Positions 9,583 to 18,741 of a stretch of 32,638 nt of DNA are shown here, piece by piece. The first letter of the stretch is position 1; the number at the start of each line of letters is the position of its first letter. The translations under genes and the position numbers were made by a program. Under the pieces are notes generated by a model, which was given only the letters and a program-made list of their open reading frames with translations, was not told the origin of the DNA and ran no database searches. The stretch is from Paludibacteraceae bacterium (GTDB taxonomy: Bacteria; Bacteroidota; Bacteroidia; Bacteroidales; Paludibacteraceae): assembly GCA_024399575.1 (NCBI GenBank), contig JAKSNT010000017.1, forward strand, positions 1 through 32,638, in the 5' to 3' direction.

Positions 9583-9705
9583 CGAATAATTTTTTGAATG
9601 GCGAATAAATCAGAGGTAAATATTTTAGAAGGTGTCAGAAAGGAATTGTAATGCTTCAGGGAAGCGTGTTGCAGACAGTTTTTTTTGCAATTATTTCATT
9701 GTATG

Positions 9706-9737
9706 TTTGGCAGAGTCGCAAAAAAAGCGTAACTTTG
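9706..9737 (+). promoter_or_regulatory. Promoter of the fthC-porQ-cmk operon
   Basis: TTTG (9706-9709), a 20-base spacer and TAACTTTG (9730-9737) match the consensus. The longest reading frame starts upstream at 9651 and would run through this promoter, so the ATG at 9765 is taken as the real start of the first gene. The spacer is strikingly like that of the tRNA promoter at 32475-32506. Confidence 0.75.
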
Positions 9738-9764
9738 CAGGCAAATTTATATATTGCGTGTATT

Positions 9765-10295
9765 ATGGACAAGAAAGAGATACGTAAGGGAATACGGCAG
9801 TTCAAGAAAGCCTTTGGGGCTGAGGAACTGCAGGCAAAATCGAAGAAACTCGTTGAGAAGATTTACCTTTCGGAAGAATATAAAAAAGCTGGTATCGTAA
9901 TGCTGTACTACCCTTTATGGGATGAACCTGATACAAGACCGCTCATAAAGAGGGCGTTGACAGCTGGCAAGAGGGTAATATTGCCAACAGTGGTCGGTGA
10001 TGACATAATACCAGTTGAGGTTACAAAAGAGACAGAATGGAAAGAGGGTCCTTTTGGAATCATGGAACCACAAGCTGAGGCTTACGATGGAGAGGTGGAT
10101 TTTGTGCTTGTGCCAGGTGTGGCTTTCGACCATGCGGGTAACAGGCTCGGACGTGGGAAGGGCTATTACGACAGATTCTTAGAAAAGCACAAAGACGCTT
10201 TCAGACTCGGAATATGCTTTGATTTCCAGATAGTAGCAGAAGTGCCTACCGAGGAATTTGACCTTCCGGTGAACGACATTCTTGTGGTAGGATAA
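9765..10295 (+). CDS. 5-formyltetrahydrofolate cyclo-ligase
   Basis: A 176-residue enzyme that converts 5-formyltetrahydrofolate to 5,10-methenyltetrahydrofolate with ATP, returning a storage folate to the one-carbon pool. The family signature GRGKGYYDR is at residues 129-137, preceded by DFVLVPGVAFD, and the basic N-terminus (KKEIRKGIRQ) carries the expected ATP-binding arginine and lysine region. The ATG at 9765 gives the usual family length and follows the promoter. It is the first gene of a plus-strand group with porQ 14 bases downstream. Confidence 0.93.
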   Translation: MDKKEIRKGIRQFKKAFGAEELQAKSKKLVEKIYLSEEYKKAGIVMLYYPLWDEPDTRPLIKRALTAGKRVILPTVVGDDIIPVEVTKETEWKEGPFGIMEPQAEAYDGEVDFVLVPGVAFDHAGNRLGRGKGYYDRFLEKHKDAFRLGICFDFQIVAEVPTEEFDLPVNDILVVG

Positions 10296-10309
10296 ATGAC
10301 GAACAGAGG

Positions 10310-11326
10310 GTGAGAAGGTTGACAGTCATATTGGCAATCGTCATGTTCGCAGCAGTCATCGCAGGGCAATCCTCGCAGCATGTCTGGGAGTTTCTCGAAC
10401 TGCCGGCAGGTGCAAGGAACGGTGCTCTCGGAGGTTTTGGAATTGCAGTATGTGACAGCGATTTATCCCTCAGTTTTGATAATCCCGCCCATTTAGGTCA
10501 GACCACTGACAGAACGCTTGCGTTGAATTACCAGAACAGATTCCGTGATGTCAATATAGCTTCTGCGGCATATGGATATAATCCAGACGATAAGGATTTC
10601 ATGGCTTTCGGAATGCGGTATATAGATTACGGAAAATTCGACGGACGGTCAGTGACTGATGTGGCAGAAGGAACATTCACTGCAAAGGACATGGTGGCAA
10701 ATGTCACGTATGCGCGATGGTTTTCTCCCCATCTGTCAGCTGGCGTGGCGGCAAAAATCATATATTCGGTATATGAGAAATACCAAAGTGTCGGGATGGC
10801 TTTTGATTTCGGGTTCTCGTATCATAATGCTGAGAAAGGAGTGACTGCCGCATTGGTGCTTAGAAATGCAGGTTTCCAGATAAAAGGTCTATACAGTGTA
10901 GGGTCGAAACAGCATACAGAGTCTTTGCCGCTTAATCTGATGGCTGGCGTAAGTTACAAATTGCCGAAAGCTCCTCTGAGGTTTTCGTTCACATACCACA
11001 ATCTTGAGAAGTGGAATCTGAGCCATGCTACGACAGATGCGGTAAAGGACGAAATGGCAAACAAATCAAAAGGGCTGCAGGGACTTGACATGTTTTTCCG
11101 TCATACGATATGGTCGGTAGAGGTGATACCGACAAGCTATTTGCGATTTGCTGTATCGTATAATCATCAGTTGCATAGGGATATGGCTATATCCGACCAT
11201 CGTTCGATAGCAGGATTTGCTTTTGGTGCAGGTTTCAGCGTGAAGATGGTTTCTGTGGATTTTTCGATAACGCCATATCAGGCAGGAAGCATTTGCTACA
11301 ACGCATCAGTGTCGATAAAAATCTAA
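10310..11326 (+). CDS. porQ: Type IX secretion system protein PorQ
   Basis: A 338-residue outer-membrane protein with a signal peptide (about 1-19). After cleavage it shows the PorQ pattern: F-L-x-L-P-x-x-A-R-x-x-x-LGG followed by D-L-S-L-S-F-x-N-P-A-H-L and then alternating beta-barrel strands. In Porphyromonas, PorQ works with PorU, PorV and PorZ in the complex that removes sorting tails and attaches cargo to the surface. The start is a GTG at 10310; a TTG at 10319 is an alternative, and the only nearby upstream ATG is in another frame and closes after five codons. It is followed 5 bases later by cmk, a linkage common in Bacteroidetes. Confidence 0.85.
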   Translation: MRRLTVILAIVMFAAVIAGQSSQHVWEFLELPAGARNGALGGFGIAVCDSDLSLSFDNPAHLGQTTDRTLALNYQNRFRDVNIASAAYGYNPDDKDFMAFGMRYIDYGKFDGRSVTDVAEGTFTAKDMVANVTYARWFSPHLSAGVAAKIIYSVYEKYQSVGMAFDFGFSYHNAEKGVTAALVLRNAGFQIKGLYSVGSKQHTESLPLNLMAGVSYKLPKAPLRFSFTYHNLEKWNLSHATTDAVKDEMANKSKGLQGLDMFFRHTIWSVEVIPTSYLRFAVSYNHQLHRDMAISDHRSIAGFAFGAGFSVKMVSVDFSITPYQAGSICYNASVSIKI

Positions 11327-11331
11327 ACAAT

Positions 11332-12012
11332 ATGAGAAAAATAATAGTTGCAATAGACGGGTATTCGTCCTGTGGAAAAAGCACAATGGCAAAAGCTCTG
11401 GCAGAATATGCAGGATACAGATATGTCGATACCGGGGCAATGTATAGAGCGACAGCTTTGGCAGGGCTCAGGGAGGGAATTATCACGGATGACGAGATAG
11501 ATGAAGTGAGACTCAAATCTATGATTGAGAATCTCAGAATTGATTTTGCCATTGTTGAAGGCAAACAGCATACCACATTGGATGGTGAAGATGTCGAATC
11601 TGCGATAAGAACTTTAGAGATAGGAAATGCTGCCTCAAGAGTCTCGACAATAGGCTTCGTGAGAGCAAAATTAGTAGAGATGCAACAGAGAATGGGCGAT
11701 GAGAAAGGGATAGTTATGGATGGTAGAGACATAGGAACAGTAGTTTTTCCGAAGGCTGAACTGAAGATTTTCGTGACTGCAACAGCTGAAATCAGGGCAA
11801 AAAGGCGGTTTGATGAGTTGAAGGCAAAGGGGAAAGAAATGAAAATGGAAGAGGTGTTTGCTGATGTCGTTGACAGAGATTATAGAGATACACACAGAAA
11901 GGAATCTCCTTTGAAACAGGCGGTTGATGCGAGAGTTCTGGATAATTCCGAATTGACGAAGGAAGAGCAGTTCGAGATAATCAAGGGATGGTTGGATGAG
12001 GCTCGGAGATGA
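11332..12012 (+). CDS. cmk: Cytidylate kinase
   Basis: A 226-residue kinase phosphorylating CMP and dCMP. The P-loop GYSSCGKST is at residues 10-18, followed by YVDTGAMYR, the family's nucleotide-binding segment, and VMDGRDIGTVVFP in the second half. A basic lid-like stretch follows (KRRFDELKAKG, then RDYRDTHRKESPL). The ATG at 11332 gives the canonical N-terminus; the longer frame from 11293 would overlap porQ. IspH, often the next gene in relatives, is absent here. Confidence 0.96.
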   Translation: MRKIIVAIDGYSSCGKSTMAKALAEYAGYRYVDTGAMYRATALAGLREGIITDDEIDEVRLKSMIENLRIDFAIVEGKQHTTLDGEDVESAIRTLEIGNAASRVSTIGFVRAKLVEMQQRMGDEKGIVMDGRDIGTVVFPKAELKIFVTATAEIRAKRRFDELKAKGKEMKMEEVFADVVDRDYRDTHRKESPLKQAVDARVLDNSELTKEEQFEIIKGWLDEARR

Positions 12013-12049
12013 CCAATCCATAATATGATGAAAAAAACGTCAAAATATT

Positions 12050-12079
12050 TTTGTAATCAAATAATTATTCGTAAATTTG
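12050..12079 (+). promoter_or_regulatory. Promoter of the large T9SS cargo gene
   Basis: TTTG (12050-12053), an 18-base spacer and TAAATTTG (12072-12079) fit the Bacteroidetes consensus with a slightly short spacer. The start codon follows 38 bases later. Confidence 0.6.
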
Positions 12080-12117
12080 CAGGCTCAAAATTTGTAAATA
12101 AGTAAATCATACAAGAT

Positions 12118-15100
12118 ATGAAACAATTCAAATTGCGGAAGATGGCTATGCTGACAGCGATTGTGTTGATGTGCAGTACAATCGCAGATGCACAAACGGT
12201 TTCATTACCATATTTTTGTGGTTTTGAAGATGCTTCCGAAAATGTGCAGTGGACGCTGAATGCTGGTCCTCAGGGCAATACATCAAGGAATAAATGGTAT
12301 GTATCAACTGCGGAAGTGTATGCAGGAGACAGCGCCTTGGATATAAGTGCCGATGGTGGCGTCACAGCATCATACGCCAATAGCCCTATAACCATAGTTG
12401 CCTATAGGACATTCACTTTGCCAGCTGGAACTTATGACTTGAGTTTTACATATTATGCTGGCGGTGAAGGTACGCTGGATTGTTTGAAAGCGTGTTGGGT
12501 TCCTGGCTCTACTACAGTTCAATCTGCCGTGATGGGTACTCCAGCGTGGTTGAGAACCAATGCTTTTACCATAAACGGAAAGACTGAAATGAGCCTGACC
12601 GGAGGCTGGAAGGTGGCTAATACTCAGATAACAAGTACCGGAGCAGCAATGAAGTTGGTATTTGCATGGATAAACAATGGTAACAACAATGTTCCTCCAG
12701 GAGGTTGTGTTGATAATGTGCAGATAGCAACTCGTGCTTGCGGAAAACCAACAAACGTCAACGCTACTGCAAACGGCAGTTCTATCGTGGTGACTTGGAG
12801 TGGCAATGCAACAACGTACGATTTGCAGTATAGAGCTTATGGTTCGTCAACAGTTACAACGATTACCGGTATTACCGGTACTTCGTACACTATAAACAAT
12901 GTGGGCGAAGGTATATATGACTTCTTGGTGCGTTCAGATTGTCCTACAGATACGAGTCTCTGGGTAATAGCACAGAATGTCATTGTGTATGATCCAGCTG
13001 CGCATTGTATTGACTTCAGGAACCTGACCGATCCTGGAGTGACGTGTACGTATGGTTCGTACAGTAATCCAAAGCAGACTACGGGTATTATAGACAATGG
13101 TCCATCGCAAATGTCGTCACGACATACTGTGCACTCTACCCCTGGCGAGACTGACCCAAGAACGGGAGGCGGTTTGCCTACAATCCCTAAAGGCGAGGTC
13201 GTTTCAGTTCGTCTTGGCAACTGGAACAATGGTTCGGAGGCTGAGACTGTTACTTATACTTATACTGTCCCTGCAAACTCGAATGTCATAATGATGTTGA
13301 AATATGCCGTAGTATTCGAGGAACCAGGTCATAGTGAACCGCCAGAGTTCAACATGAAGATTACGAACCTTGCAGGTGCTTCGATTGGCTCATGTACTGA
13401 GGCAACATTCCTTTGTGACGGATCAAACCGTGATGCAACATGGCATGAATGCAATGCAATGGAGCATGTATGGTGGAAAGAGTGGACTCAGGTGGGTTTC
13501 AATCTTTCGGGATATGCAGGTCAGACATTGAGAATTTGTTTCACAACGAAGGATTGCAACGCATCCGGACATTATGGATATGCGTATTATGCCTTGTCTT
13601 GTTCTGAAGCTCAGATTACCGGTTTGTCGTGTGGTGATGTGGCAGAATCAAAAGTTGAAGCTCCAGCAGGATTTAATTATCAGTGGTACAAGAAGAGTGA
13701 TCCAAACAAGACTATAGTCGGAACAAACCAACAGTTCTCGGTGCAAGGTACAGATACGGCAACCTATGTATGCAAAGTGGTGAACAAGGCAAATCCAAAC
13801 TGTTTCTTCACTCTTGAGGCATCATTGCTGCCAAGAAATCCTCTTGCTCAGTTCACTCCTCAGTGGCAACCTGTGAATTGTGAGAACAGAGTGCTTTTGC
13901 AAAACACTTCATCGGTAATCACTCAACGTGGTGTGACTTCTGAACAACCTGAGTACTACAGATGGAATATTGTTGACAGTCTGAATAATGACACCATCAT
14001 TAAAGGCGACAAGACTGAGTCGCCGACTATTACTGTCCCTAACGAAGGAGGGGTGTATATTATTGAACTCATTGCTGCCATATCTGGAGGTATGTGTCTT
14101 GACACAATGAGGATTGCTTATAATGTGCCAAAGATACATGAGGTGACAGATACGATTAGAGAATCCATCTGTCAAGGTACGGTCTATATCTTCAATGGTC
14201 AGAAACTGAATACGACGGGAGTCTATACAGCATCTGCGAAGGGCCTTGGTGGGTGTGACTCTACTATAGTCCTTGACCTGGAGGTGGTTGATAAGATTGA
14301 TACTACTATATACGATACTATCTGTGATGGTAAATCGTACGATTTCAATGGTAACAAGTTCACGAAAACCGGAGAATATAAGTCGAAGTTGAAGAGTGCT
14401 GCGGGTTGTGACTCGGTTGTGACTTTGAACCTGTTTGTTTACGACCCTATAGTATTTACATATACGTCGCAAAATGAGCAAGGTGCTCCAAGAACTGGAT
14501 GGATCAAACTTGACTTGCCAGATTCCACATGGCGATATACTGTCAATGGAGTTGACAGCGGAAGGCTCGACAGCCTGACGAAAGGTCATTATATAATAGT
14601 GGTAAGGAACAGGTTCGGTTGTGAAAGTGCACCTGTAGATATTGAGCTTACGCAGACTTGCGTTGCTGCCAAGTTCGTGTCAATACCGCCAATGTGTGCA
14701 GATGATGTCAGTCAATTGTATGAATTCAAGATTACTCAGGGACAATCGCTCAGTTATAACTTGCGATTCTCGGCTGAGGCAGTGAAAGAGGGCTTCAAGA
14801 ATGTAGATTCTGTTCCTATCAATATGGATTCACCGTATGTCTTGATTAACAATGTCGTTGACAAGGAGCCTTATGTCAATGATTATACCGTAAATGTTGA
14901 ATTCAACGATGTCATTTGTGGCCCTACGGTTGTGCCATTGAAATTCAAGGTTATTTATGCAAACACTGTTTTGGAGCAGAAATGGAACGATGTGATAGCA
15001 GTGTTGAACGAGAAATACAATGACAAATATCGTAATCCTGGCTACAAGTTCAGCGATTTCCAGTGGTACAAGAATGGAGTCAAACTGGATGGTGAAATAC

Positions 15101-15486
15101 TTCCATACATTTATATAGGCAATGACAGTTCTACATTTGATGTCACTTCTGACAGGTATGCTGTAGAGTTGACAAGGGTTGGTGAAACCAAGTCATATAT
15201 GACGTGTGAGATTATCCCTGTTTTGCATACTGACGTATCTCCATATATGCAATTGTGTGTCGGATGTGCTGTGCAGCACATGCCTGCATCAATGCTGGAA
15301 CTTTCGAATATTACAGAAAGTGGTGTAGCAAGGTGGTATAGCATCACAGGACAAATGCTTGGAGCATTTGAGATAGATAATTTTAACAATGTCATCACGA
15401 CACCAGATTATTCCGGTATTTATCTGTTGGAGATTATCGTAGGTGCTAATCGTCAAGTTTATAAGGTTATGATAACTGAAAAATAA
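12118..15486 (+). CDS. Large modular secreted protein with T9SS-type sorting tail
   Basis: A 1122-residue protein. A signal peptide (1-25, ending ADA-Q) is followed by a beta-rich domain resembling the choice-of-anchor type (about 27-205, with PYFCGFED near the start and GGCVDNVQI at its end), a fibronectin type III domain (about 206-290), a second adhesin-like beta domain (about 296-500) and Ig/PKD-like modules. Two related repeats of about 50 residues lie near 675-725 and 726-772; both contain C-x-G, Y-x-F-N-G and GCDS. The C-terminus (about 1050-1122) reads as a type A sorting domain: WYSITGQMLGAF, then YSGIYLLEI and YKVMI. It is probably exported by the T9SS and displayed on or released from the surface. 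Function is not known; adhesion is a guess from the modules. The downstream barrel gene is 15 bases away. Confidence 0.8.
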   Translation: MKQFKLRKMAMLTAIVLMCSTIADAQTVSLPYFCGFEDASENVQWTLNAGPQGNTSRNKWYVSTAEVYAGDSALDISADGGVTASYANSPITIVAYRTFTLPAGTYDLSFTYYAGGEGTLDCLKACWVPGSTTVQSAVMGTPAWLRTNAFTINGKTEMSLTGGWKVANTQITSTGAAMKLVFAWINNGNNNVPPGGCVDNVQIATRACGKPTNVNATANGSSIVVTWSGNATTYDLQYRAYGSSTVTTITGITGTSYTINNVGEGIYDFLVRSDCPTDTSLWVIAQNVIVYDPAAHCIDFRNLTDPGVTCTYGSYSNPKQTTGIIDNGPSQMSSRHTVHSTPGETDPRTGGGLPTIPKGEVVSVRLGNWNNGSEAETVTYTYTVPANSNVIMMLKYAVVFEEPGHSEPPEFNMKITNLAGASIGSCTEATFLCDGSNRDATWHECNAMEHVWWKEWTQVGFNLSGYAGQTLRICFTTKDCNASGHYGYAYYALSCSEAQITGLSCGDVAESKVEAPAGFNYQWYKKSDPNKTIVGTNQQFSVQGTDTATYVCKVVNKANPNCFFTLEASLLPRNPLAQFTPQWQPVNCENRVLLQNTSSVITQRGVTSEQPEYYRWNIVDSLNNDTIIKGDKTESPTITVPNEGGVYIIELIAAISGGMCLDTMRIAYNVPKIHEVTDTIRESICQGTVYIFNGQKLNTTGVYTASAKGLGGCDSTIVLDLEVVDKIDTTIYDTICDGKSYDFNGNKFTKTGEYKSKLKSAAGCDSVVTLNLFVYDPIVFTYTSQNEQGAPRTGWIKLDLPDSTWRYTVNGVDSGRLDSLTKGHYIIVVRNRFGCESAPVDIELTQTCVAAKFVSIPPMCADDVSQLYEFKITQGQSLSYNLRFSAEAVKEGFKNVDSVPINMDSPYVLINNVVDKEPYVNDYTVNVEFNDVICGPTVVPLKFKVIYANTVLEQKWNDVIAVLNEKYNDKYRNPGYKFSDFQWYKNGVKLDGEILPYIYIGNDSSTFDVTSDRYAVELTRVGETKSYMTCEIIPVLHTDVSPYMQLCVGCAVQHMPASMLELSNITESGVARWYSITGQMLGAFEIDNFNNVITTPDYSGIYLLEIIVGANRQVYKVMITEK

Positions 15487-15487
15487 C

Positions 15488-15494
15488 AGGAGGG
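15488..15494 (+). promoter_or_regulatory. Strong Shine-Dalgarno sequence
   Basis: AGGAGGG lies 7 bases before the ATG at 15502. Such a full anti-16S match is unusual in Bacteroidetes and in this window, and it fixes the start of the following gene. It may help an internal gene of the transcript to be translated at high level. Confidence 0.6.
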
Positions 15495-15501
15495 TCCAGA
15501 C

Positions 15502-16611
15502 ATGAGACAAAGAATAATTACAATAATATTGCTCATCGCTGCAATTACCCTGTGCAGTAACGATGTAATGGCGCAGAAACGTAAATATCCAGAATTCCAT
15601 TATGTGACATTGCCAATCAGTGCAGGATATTCATCAATGTTGTCACCTGGGTTCAAGAATGAGAATCCGAATTTCAAGGTTCCTGGATTGATGGGCGCTA
15701 CTATCGGTTTTGGTTACGAATATAGGTATAGAATGTTCTGGATGAGTCTTGGAGTTGAGGGTCAGTTAATAACTTCCCGACTCAGGGCGGGCATGGAGCG
15801 ACTTGATACAATGATGTACGACACAGATTCATATTACCATAACGAGCAAAGGGAGAATACATATCATTACGATTTCTCTGATTGGCACGAAGATTTGATA
15901 TCTGTATATGGCAATGTGCCGATTATGTTTGGTTTTCGTGCTAATGCCTTCTATGTAGGTATCGGTGCTAAAGTCGGATATAATTTCTATGCCACTACTA
16001 CTCCGAAATCTACATATACTACGTCATCTACATACGATAGATACATTATCGACTTCCAGAATATGCCTAACCATTATCTTACTCAATACAATTCGGGTGT
16101 GACGGGCGATGGTAAGGATGTTGACATAAAGCTTGGCTTGAATGTGTCTGCCATTGCTGAAATAGGTTATGAGGTATATCATAGTGAAGGTGATGACAAG
16201 GTGAGACCATGGATACTGAAATTGGGAGCATACGCTGAATATGGATTTCTGTCGGTATATAATAACAATGGTGACATAAAGTCTCAGTTTGACTATAAGC
16301 AGGCAGAGCAGGAAAGTTATAATTGCAAAGACCCTTCTCAGTTGCTGATTTGTCCATATTATAAGTCGCATTCTATGCAGAACGTCAATGTCAATCCTCT
16401 TTATATTGGTGCTAAGTTGACGTTTATGTTTGAAATGCCTGTACCACAGAAATGCCATTGTCTCCAGACAGACCGAGGTGCTTCGTGGCGTAATTTAGCT
16501 CCTAAGGAGACCAGAAATCAGGACAGACGTGCAAAGAAGGCTGTCAAGAAGCAGAAACAAAAGAATGAGTCGGAGAGTAGCAATTCGACATCAGATAAAA
16601 GTGGCAGGTAA
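15502..16611 (+). CDS. Predicted outer-membrane beta-barrel protein with basic tail
   Basis: A 369-residue protein with a signal peptide (1-25, MAQ at the end). The mature part has alternating strands rich in aromatic residues and glycine (GATIGFGYEYRYRMFWMSLGVEG, given as parts GATIGFGYEY and MFWMSLGVEG), as in PorT-like and other outer-membrane barrels. The last likely strand is YIGAKLTFMFEM near residue 310. It is followed by about 55 residues that are strongly basic and then Ser/Asn-rich, which would lie in the periplasm. The gene follows the large T9SS cargo gene and is probably co-transcribed. I do not recognise the exact family; a partner or anchor of the cargo protein is an inference from position. 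Confidence 0.6.
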   Translation: MRQRIITIILLIAAITLCSNDVMAQKRKYPEFHYVTLPISAGYSSMLSPGFKNENPNFKVPGLMGATIGFGYEYRYRMFWMSLGVEGQLITSRLRAGMERLDTMMYDTDSYYHNEQRENTYHYDFSDWHEDLISVYGNVPIMFGFRANAFYVGIGAKVGYNFYATTTPKSTYTTSSTYDRYIIDFQNMPNHYLTQYNSGVTGDGKDVDIKLGLNVSAIAEIGYEVYHSEGDDKVRPWILKLGAYAEYGFLSVYNNNGDIKSQFDYKQAEQESYNCKDPSQLLICPYYKSHSMQNVNVNPLYIGAKLTFMFEMPVPQKCHCLQTDRGASWRNLAPKETRNQDRRAKKAVKKQKQKNESESSNSTSDKSGR

Positions 16612-16641
16612 ATAGGTATAAAGGTTAATGATAATTATCGG

Positions 16642-16685
16642 AATTGGGTTATAGAATATTATCTATAATCCAATTTCTGTTTTTA
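16642..16685 (+). terminator. Hairpin terminator after the cargo/barrel pair
   Basis: A 13-base stem (16642-16654 with 16663-16675, one G-T pair) with an 8-base AT-rich loop is followed by TCTGTTTTT. It serves the plus-strand genes. The minus-strand tail is only AT-rich, so it may stop the converging operon weakly. Confidence 0.75.
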
Positions 16686-16696
16686 TGTGTATGTTT

Positions 16697-17611
16697 TCAG
16701 TGACGTGTTGTCTCTTTTTTTATGAATTTCAGCACGTCAAAACTTACTTTCAATCCAACCTTTATCTGGTCGAAAGGGTAATCTTTTATGCCGTGTACAT
16801 AGTATATGAAAGGTGAGAACCTGTTGACGTGAAAATCAAGCCTTGCCTTGATTGTTTGAGGGGCATCTCCATATTTTTCCCAACCAATATAGCTTGCATA
16901 CTCTGTGCCAAGAGTGAATATGCGGTGGTTGTATGAAGCCTTTATGCCGAACATGACAGCGTCGTTCTGTGCTCCTCTGTCTGTCTGCCAGCATACGAAT
17001 CCTACTGTTCCTGAGAATCTCAAAGTGCTTGAATCACGGAATGTAATACCTTTCCCTATTTCTGCTGTGAAGTGATACCCCGGAGCGTCGTAATGTCGTG
17101 CGCAGTCATATTTTCCTCCTGCTGCTGTCAGCAGATTGGCAGTGATTGCAATTGACGGGCACTTTTTCTTTTCTCTGAGTGCGAGGATGTCAAGACCGAG
17201 CCATACCTGACCGCTGCCGTGTGATTTCAAGGCGTTCTGTTCGTAATAGCGTCGTTCTCGCCTTGTTGCTTCAGTATCTTGCCACCATTCGTAAAATTCG
17301 CCCCAGCACGAAAGGTTTACTCTGTCAGTCCATAATGGGATAACGAGCTTGAAAGATGGTGCGTAAGTGTAGTCTAAGGCATTTTTGCCTCCTATGTGTC
17401 CTATATTGACATCTCCTGCCAGTTGAAGAGTGAGTTTATCTGAAGTTTTTGCTTCGCCAAGGTCGGGTACAGGATAGGCATAAGGTCCGAAAAACTTTGG
17501 TGCAATGCCTGTTGGTCTGTAGTGGCTTGCCTCTACTGGAACCTGCGAAAGGGCAGCTATGCAAATCGTGTCTGCAAGCAATATTGTCAAAAAGATTTTT
17601 AATTTATTCAT
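16697..17611 (-). CDS. Exported protein, probable outer-membrane barrel
   Basis: A 304-residue protein with a signal peptide (about 1-22, cleavage near ALSQ). The rest is a run of amphipathic strands with aromatic residues, such as FKLVIPLWTDRVNLSCWGEF (in part) and FSPFIYYVHGI, ending in IKVGLKVSFDVLKFIKK. This fits an outer-membrane beta-barrel. I do not recognise the family. It is the last gene of the minus-strand operon, and its ATG overlaps the stop of lpxB (ATGA), suggesting coupled translation and perhaps a cell-envelope role alongside lipid A synthesis. Confidence 0.65.
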   Translation of the reverse strand: MNKLKIFLTILLADTICIAALSQVPVEASHYRPTGIAPKFFGPYAYPVPDLGEAKTSDKLTLQLAGDVNIGHIGGKNALDYTYAPSFKLVIPLWTDRVNLSCWGEFYEWWQDTEATRRERRYYEQNALKSHGSGQVWLGLDILALREKKKCPSIAITANLLTAAGGKYDCARHYDAPGYHFTAEIGKGITFRDSSTLRFSGTVGFVCWQTDRGAQNDAVMFGIKASYNHRIFTLGTEYASYIGWEKYGDAPQTIKARLDFHVNRFSPFIYYVHGIKDYPFDQIKVGLKVSFDVLKFIKKETTRH

Positions 17612-18741
17612 AGTAAGGTTTTGTCAGTAATAAATGCAGCTATGCGTGAAGGTGCACCAGGTTCGCCGAGAAGATTTATAATAGTGTCGTATCCTTCGAG
17701 GATTGATGTGCGATATGCCGTGTCTGTGAGAATATGCGACAGTTCGGCAGATGCTGAATCCACTGTAAATTGGTGAGCCAGAAGTTCGCGGACCACTTCA
17801 CGACCTGCTATGATGTTGACCAGTGAGACAAATGGTGTATGGATTAATATAGGCTTTAGCATCATAGTTAGCCGACCACCGAATACTTTATAGACAACCA
17901 CCTGAGGGATGCGAAACAATGCTGTTTCGAGTGTTGCTGTCCCCGAATTTACAATTGCTGCCGTTGCCACCGACATCAGTTCGTAAGTTACGTTCTGAAG
18001 GACGAGAAGGTCAGTGCCTTTAAGAATATGCTGATAAACGTCAATTCTCACGCCTGGGGCTGCTGCAACGACGAATTGGTAATCAGGGAAACGTTTTGCC
18101 ACTGCTGCCATGACAGGCAGACAATTGCGTATTTCCTGCATACGTGAACCTGCGAGCAGCAGGACAATAGGCCGGTCTGCAATACCGTGTTTCGTGAGGA
18201 ACAATTCTTTGTTGAATCCTCGTTTGCGGAATGATGCTATTGCGTCAACGGATGGGTTTCCCACATAATTGACTTTATAGCCACGATTGCCGAACCATTC
18301 TGTCTCGAAAGGGAAGATGGTGAACATGTTGTCAACATAGCGGCGTATTGAACGTATGCGCCAGCTTTTCCATGCCCAGAGTTTTGGAGCTATATAGTAG
18401 TCAACGACTGTATTCGGAAGGTTTTCCTTGACGAATTTGGCGAAAGGGAGGTTGAAGCCTGCGTAGTCAACAAGTATTACGTGGTCGGGGTGGAAGCACA
18501 TTACTTCGCGTTTGGCGAGACGGCGGAGTGCAAATATTTTGTCAAGATTGCGTATTACGTTGACAAATCCCATGAAAGCCATATTCCGGTAGTGGACAAT
18601 GGGCGATCCCCCGTAGCGAGACATTTTGTCGCCACCGAAGAAGCGGAATTCGGCATCATGGTCGCTGATGATAAGTTGTTTCATCAGTCGTGAGGCATGT
18701 AGGTCGCCCGATGCCTCGCCAGCTATAAGGAAGTATTTCAT
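17608..18741 (-). CDS. lpxB: Lipid-A-disaccharide synthase
   Basis: A 377-residue glycosyltransferase (family GT19) that joins UDP-2,3-diacylglucosamine to lipid X in lipid A synthesis. The N-terminus MKYFLIAGEASGDLHAS is canonical. Other family marks are HVILVDYAGFN, APKLWAWKSWR, the FPFETEWF segment, and the C-terminal NSGTATLETAL with the nucleotide-binding region. The frame continues 25 codons upstream, but the ATG at 18741 gives the family N-terminus and overlaps the stop of the preceding 97-codon gene. Confidence 0.95.
   Translation of the reverse strand: MKYFLIAGEASGDLHASRLMKQLIISDHDAEFRFFGGDKMSRYGGSPIVHYRNMAFMGFVNVIRNLDKIFALRRLAKREVMCFHPDHVILVDYAGFNLPFAKFVKENLPNTVVDYYIAPKLWAWKSWRIRSIRRYVDNMFTIFPFETEWFGNRGYKVNYVGNPSVDAIASFRKRGFNKELFLTKHGIADRPIVLLLAGSRMQEIRNCLPVMAAVAKRFPDYQFVVAAAPGVRIDVYQHILKGTDLLVLQNVTYELMSVATAAIVNSGTATLETALFRIPQVVVYKVFGGRLTMMLKPILIHTPFVSLVNIIAGREVVRELLAHQFTVDSASAELSHILTDTAYRTSILEGYDTIINLLGEPGAPSRIAAFITDKTLL

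Noticed and set aside
12862..12880. Tandem ATTACCGGT copies
   Set aside because: They are within the cargo protein's fibronectin-like domain (ITGITGT) and explained by codons; two copies only.
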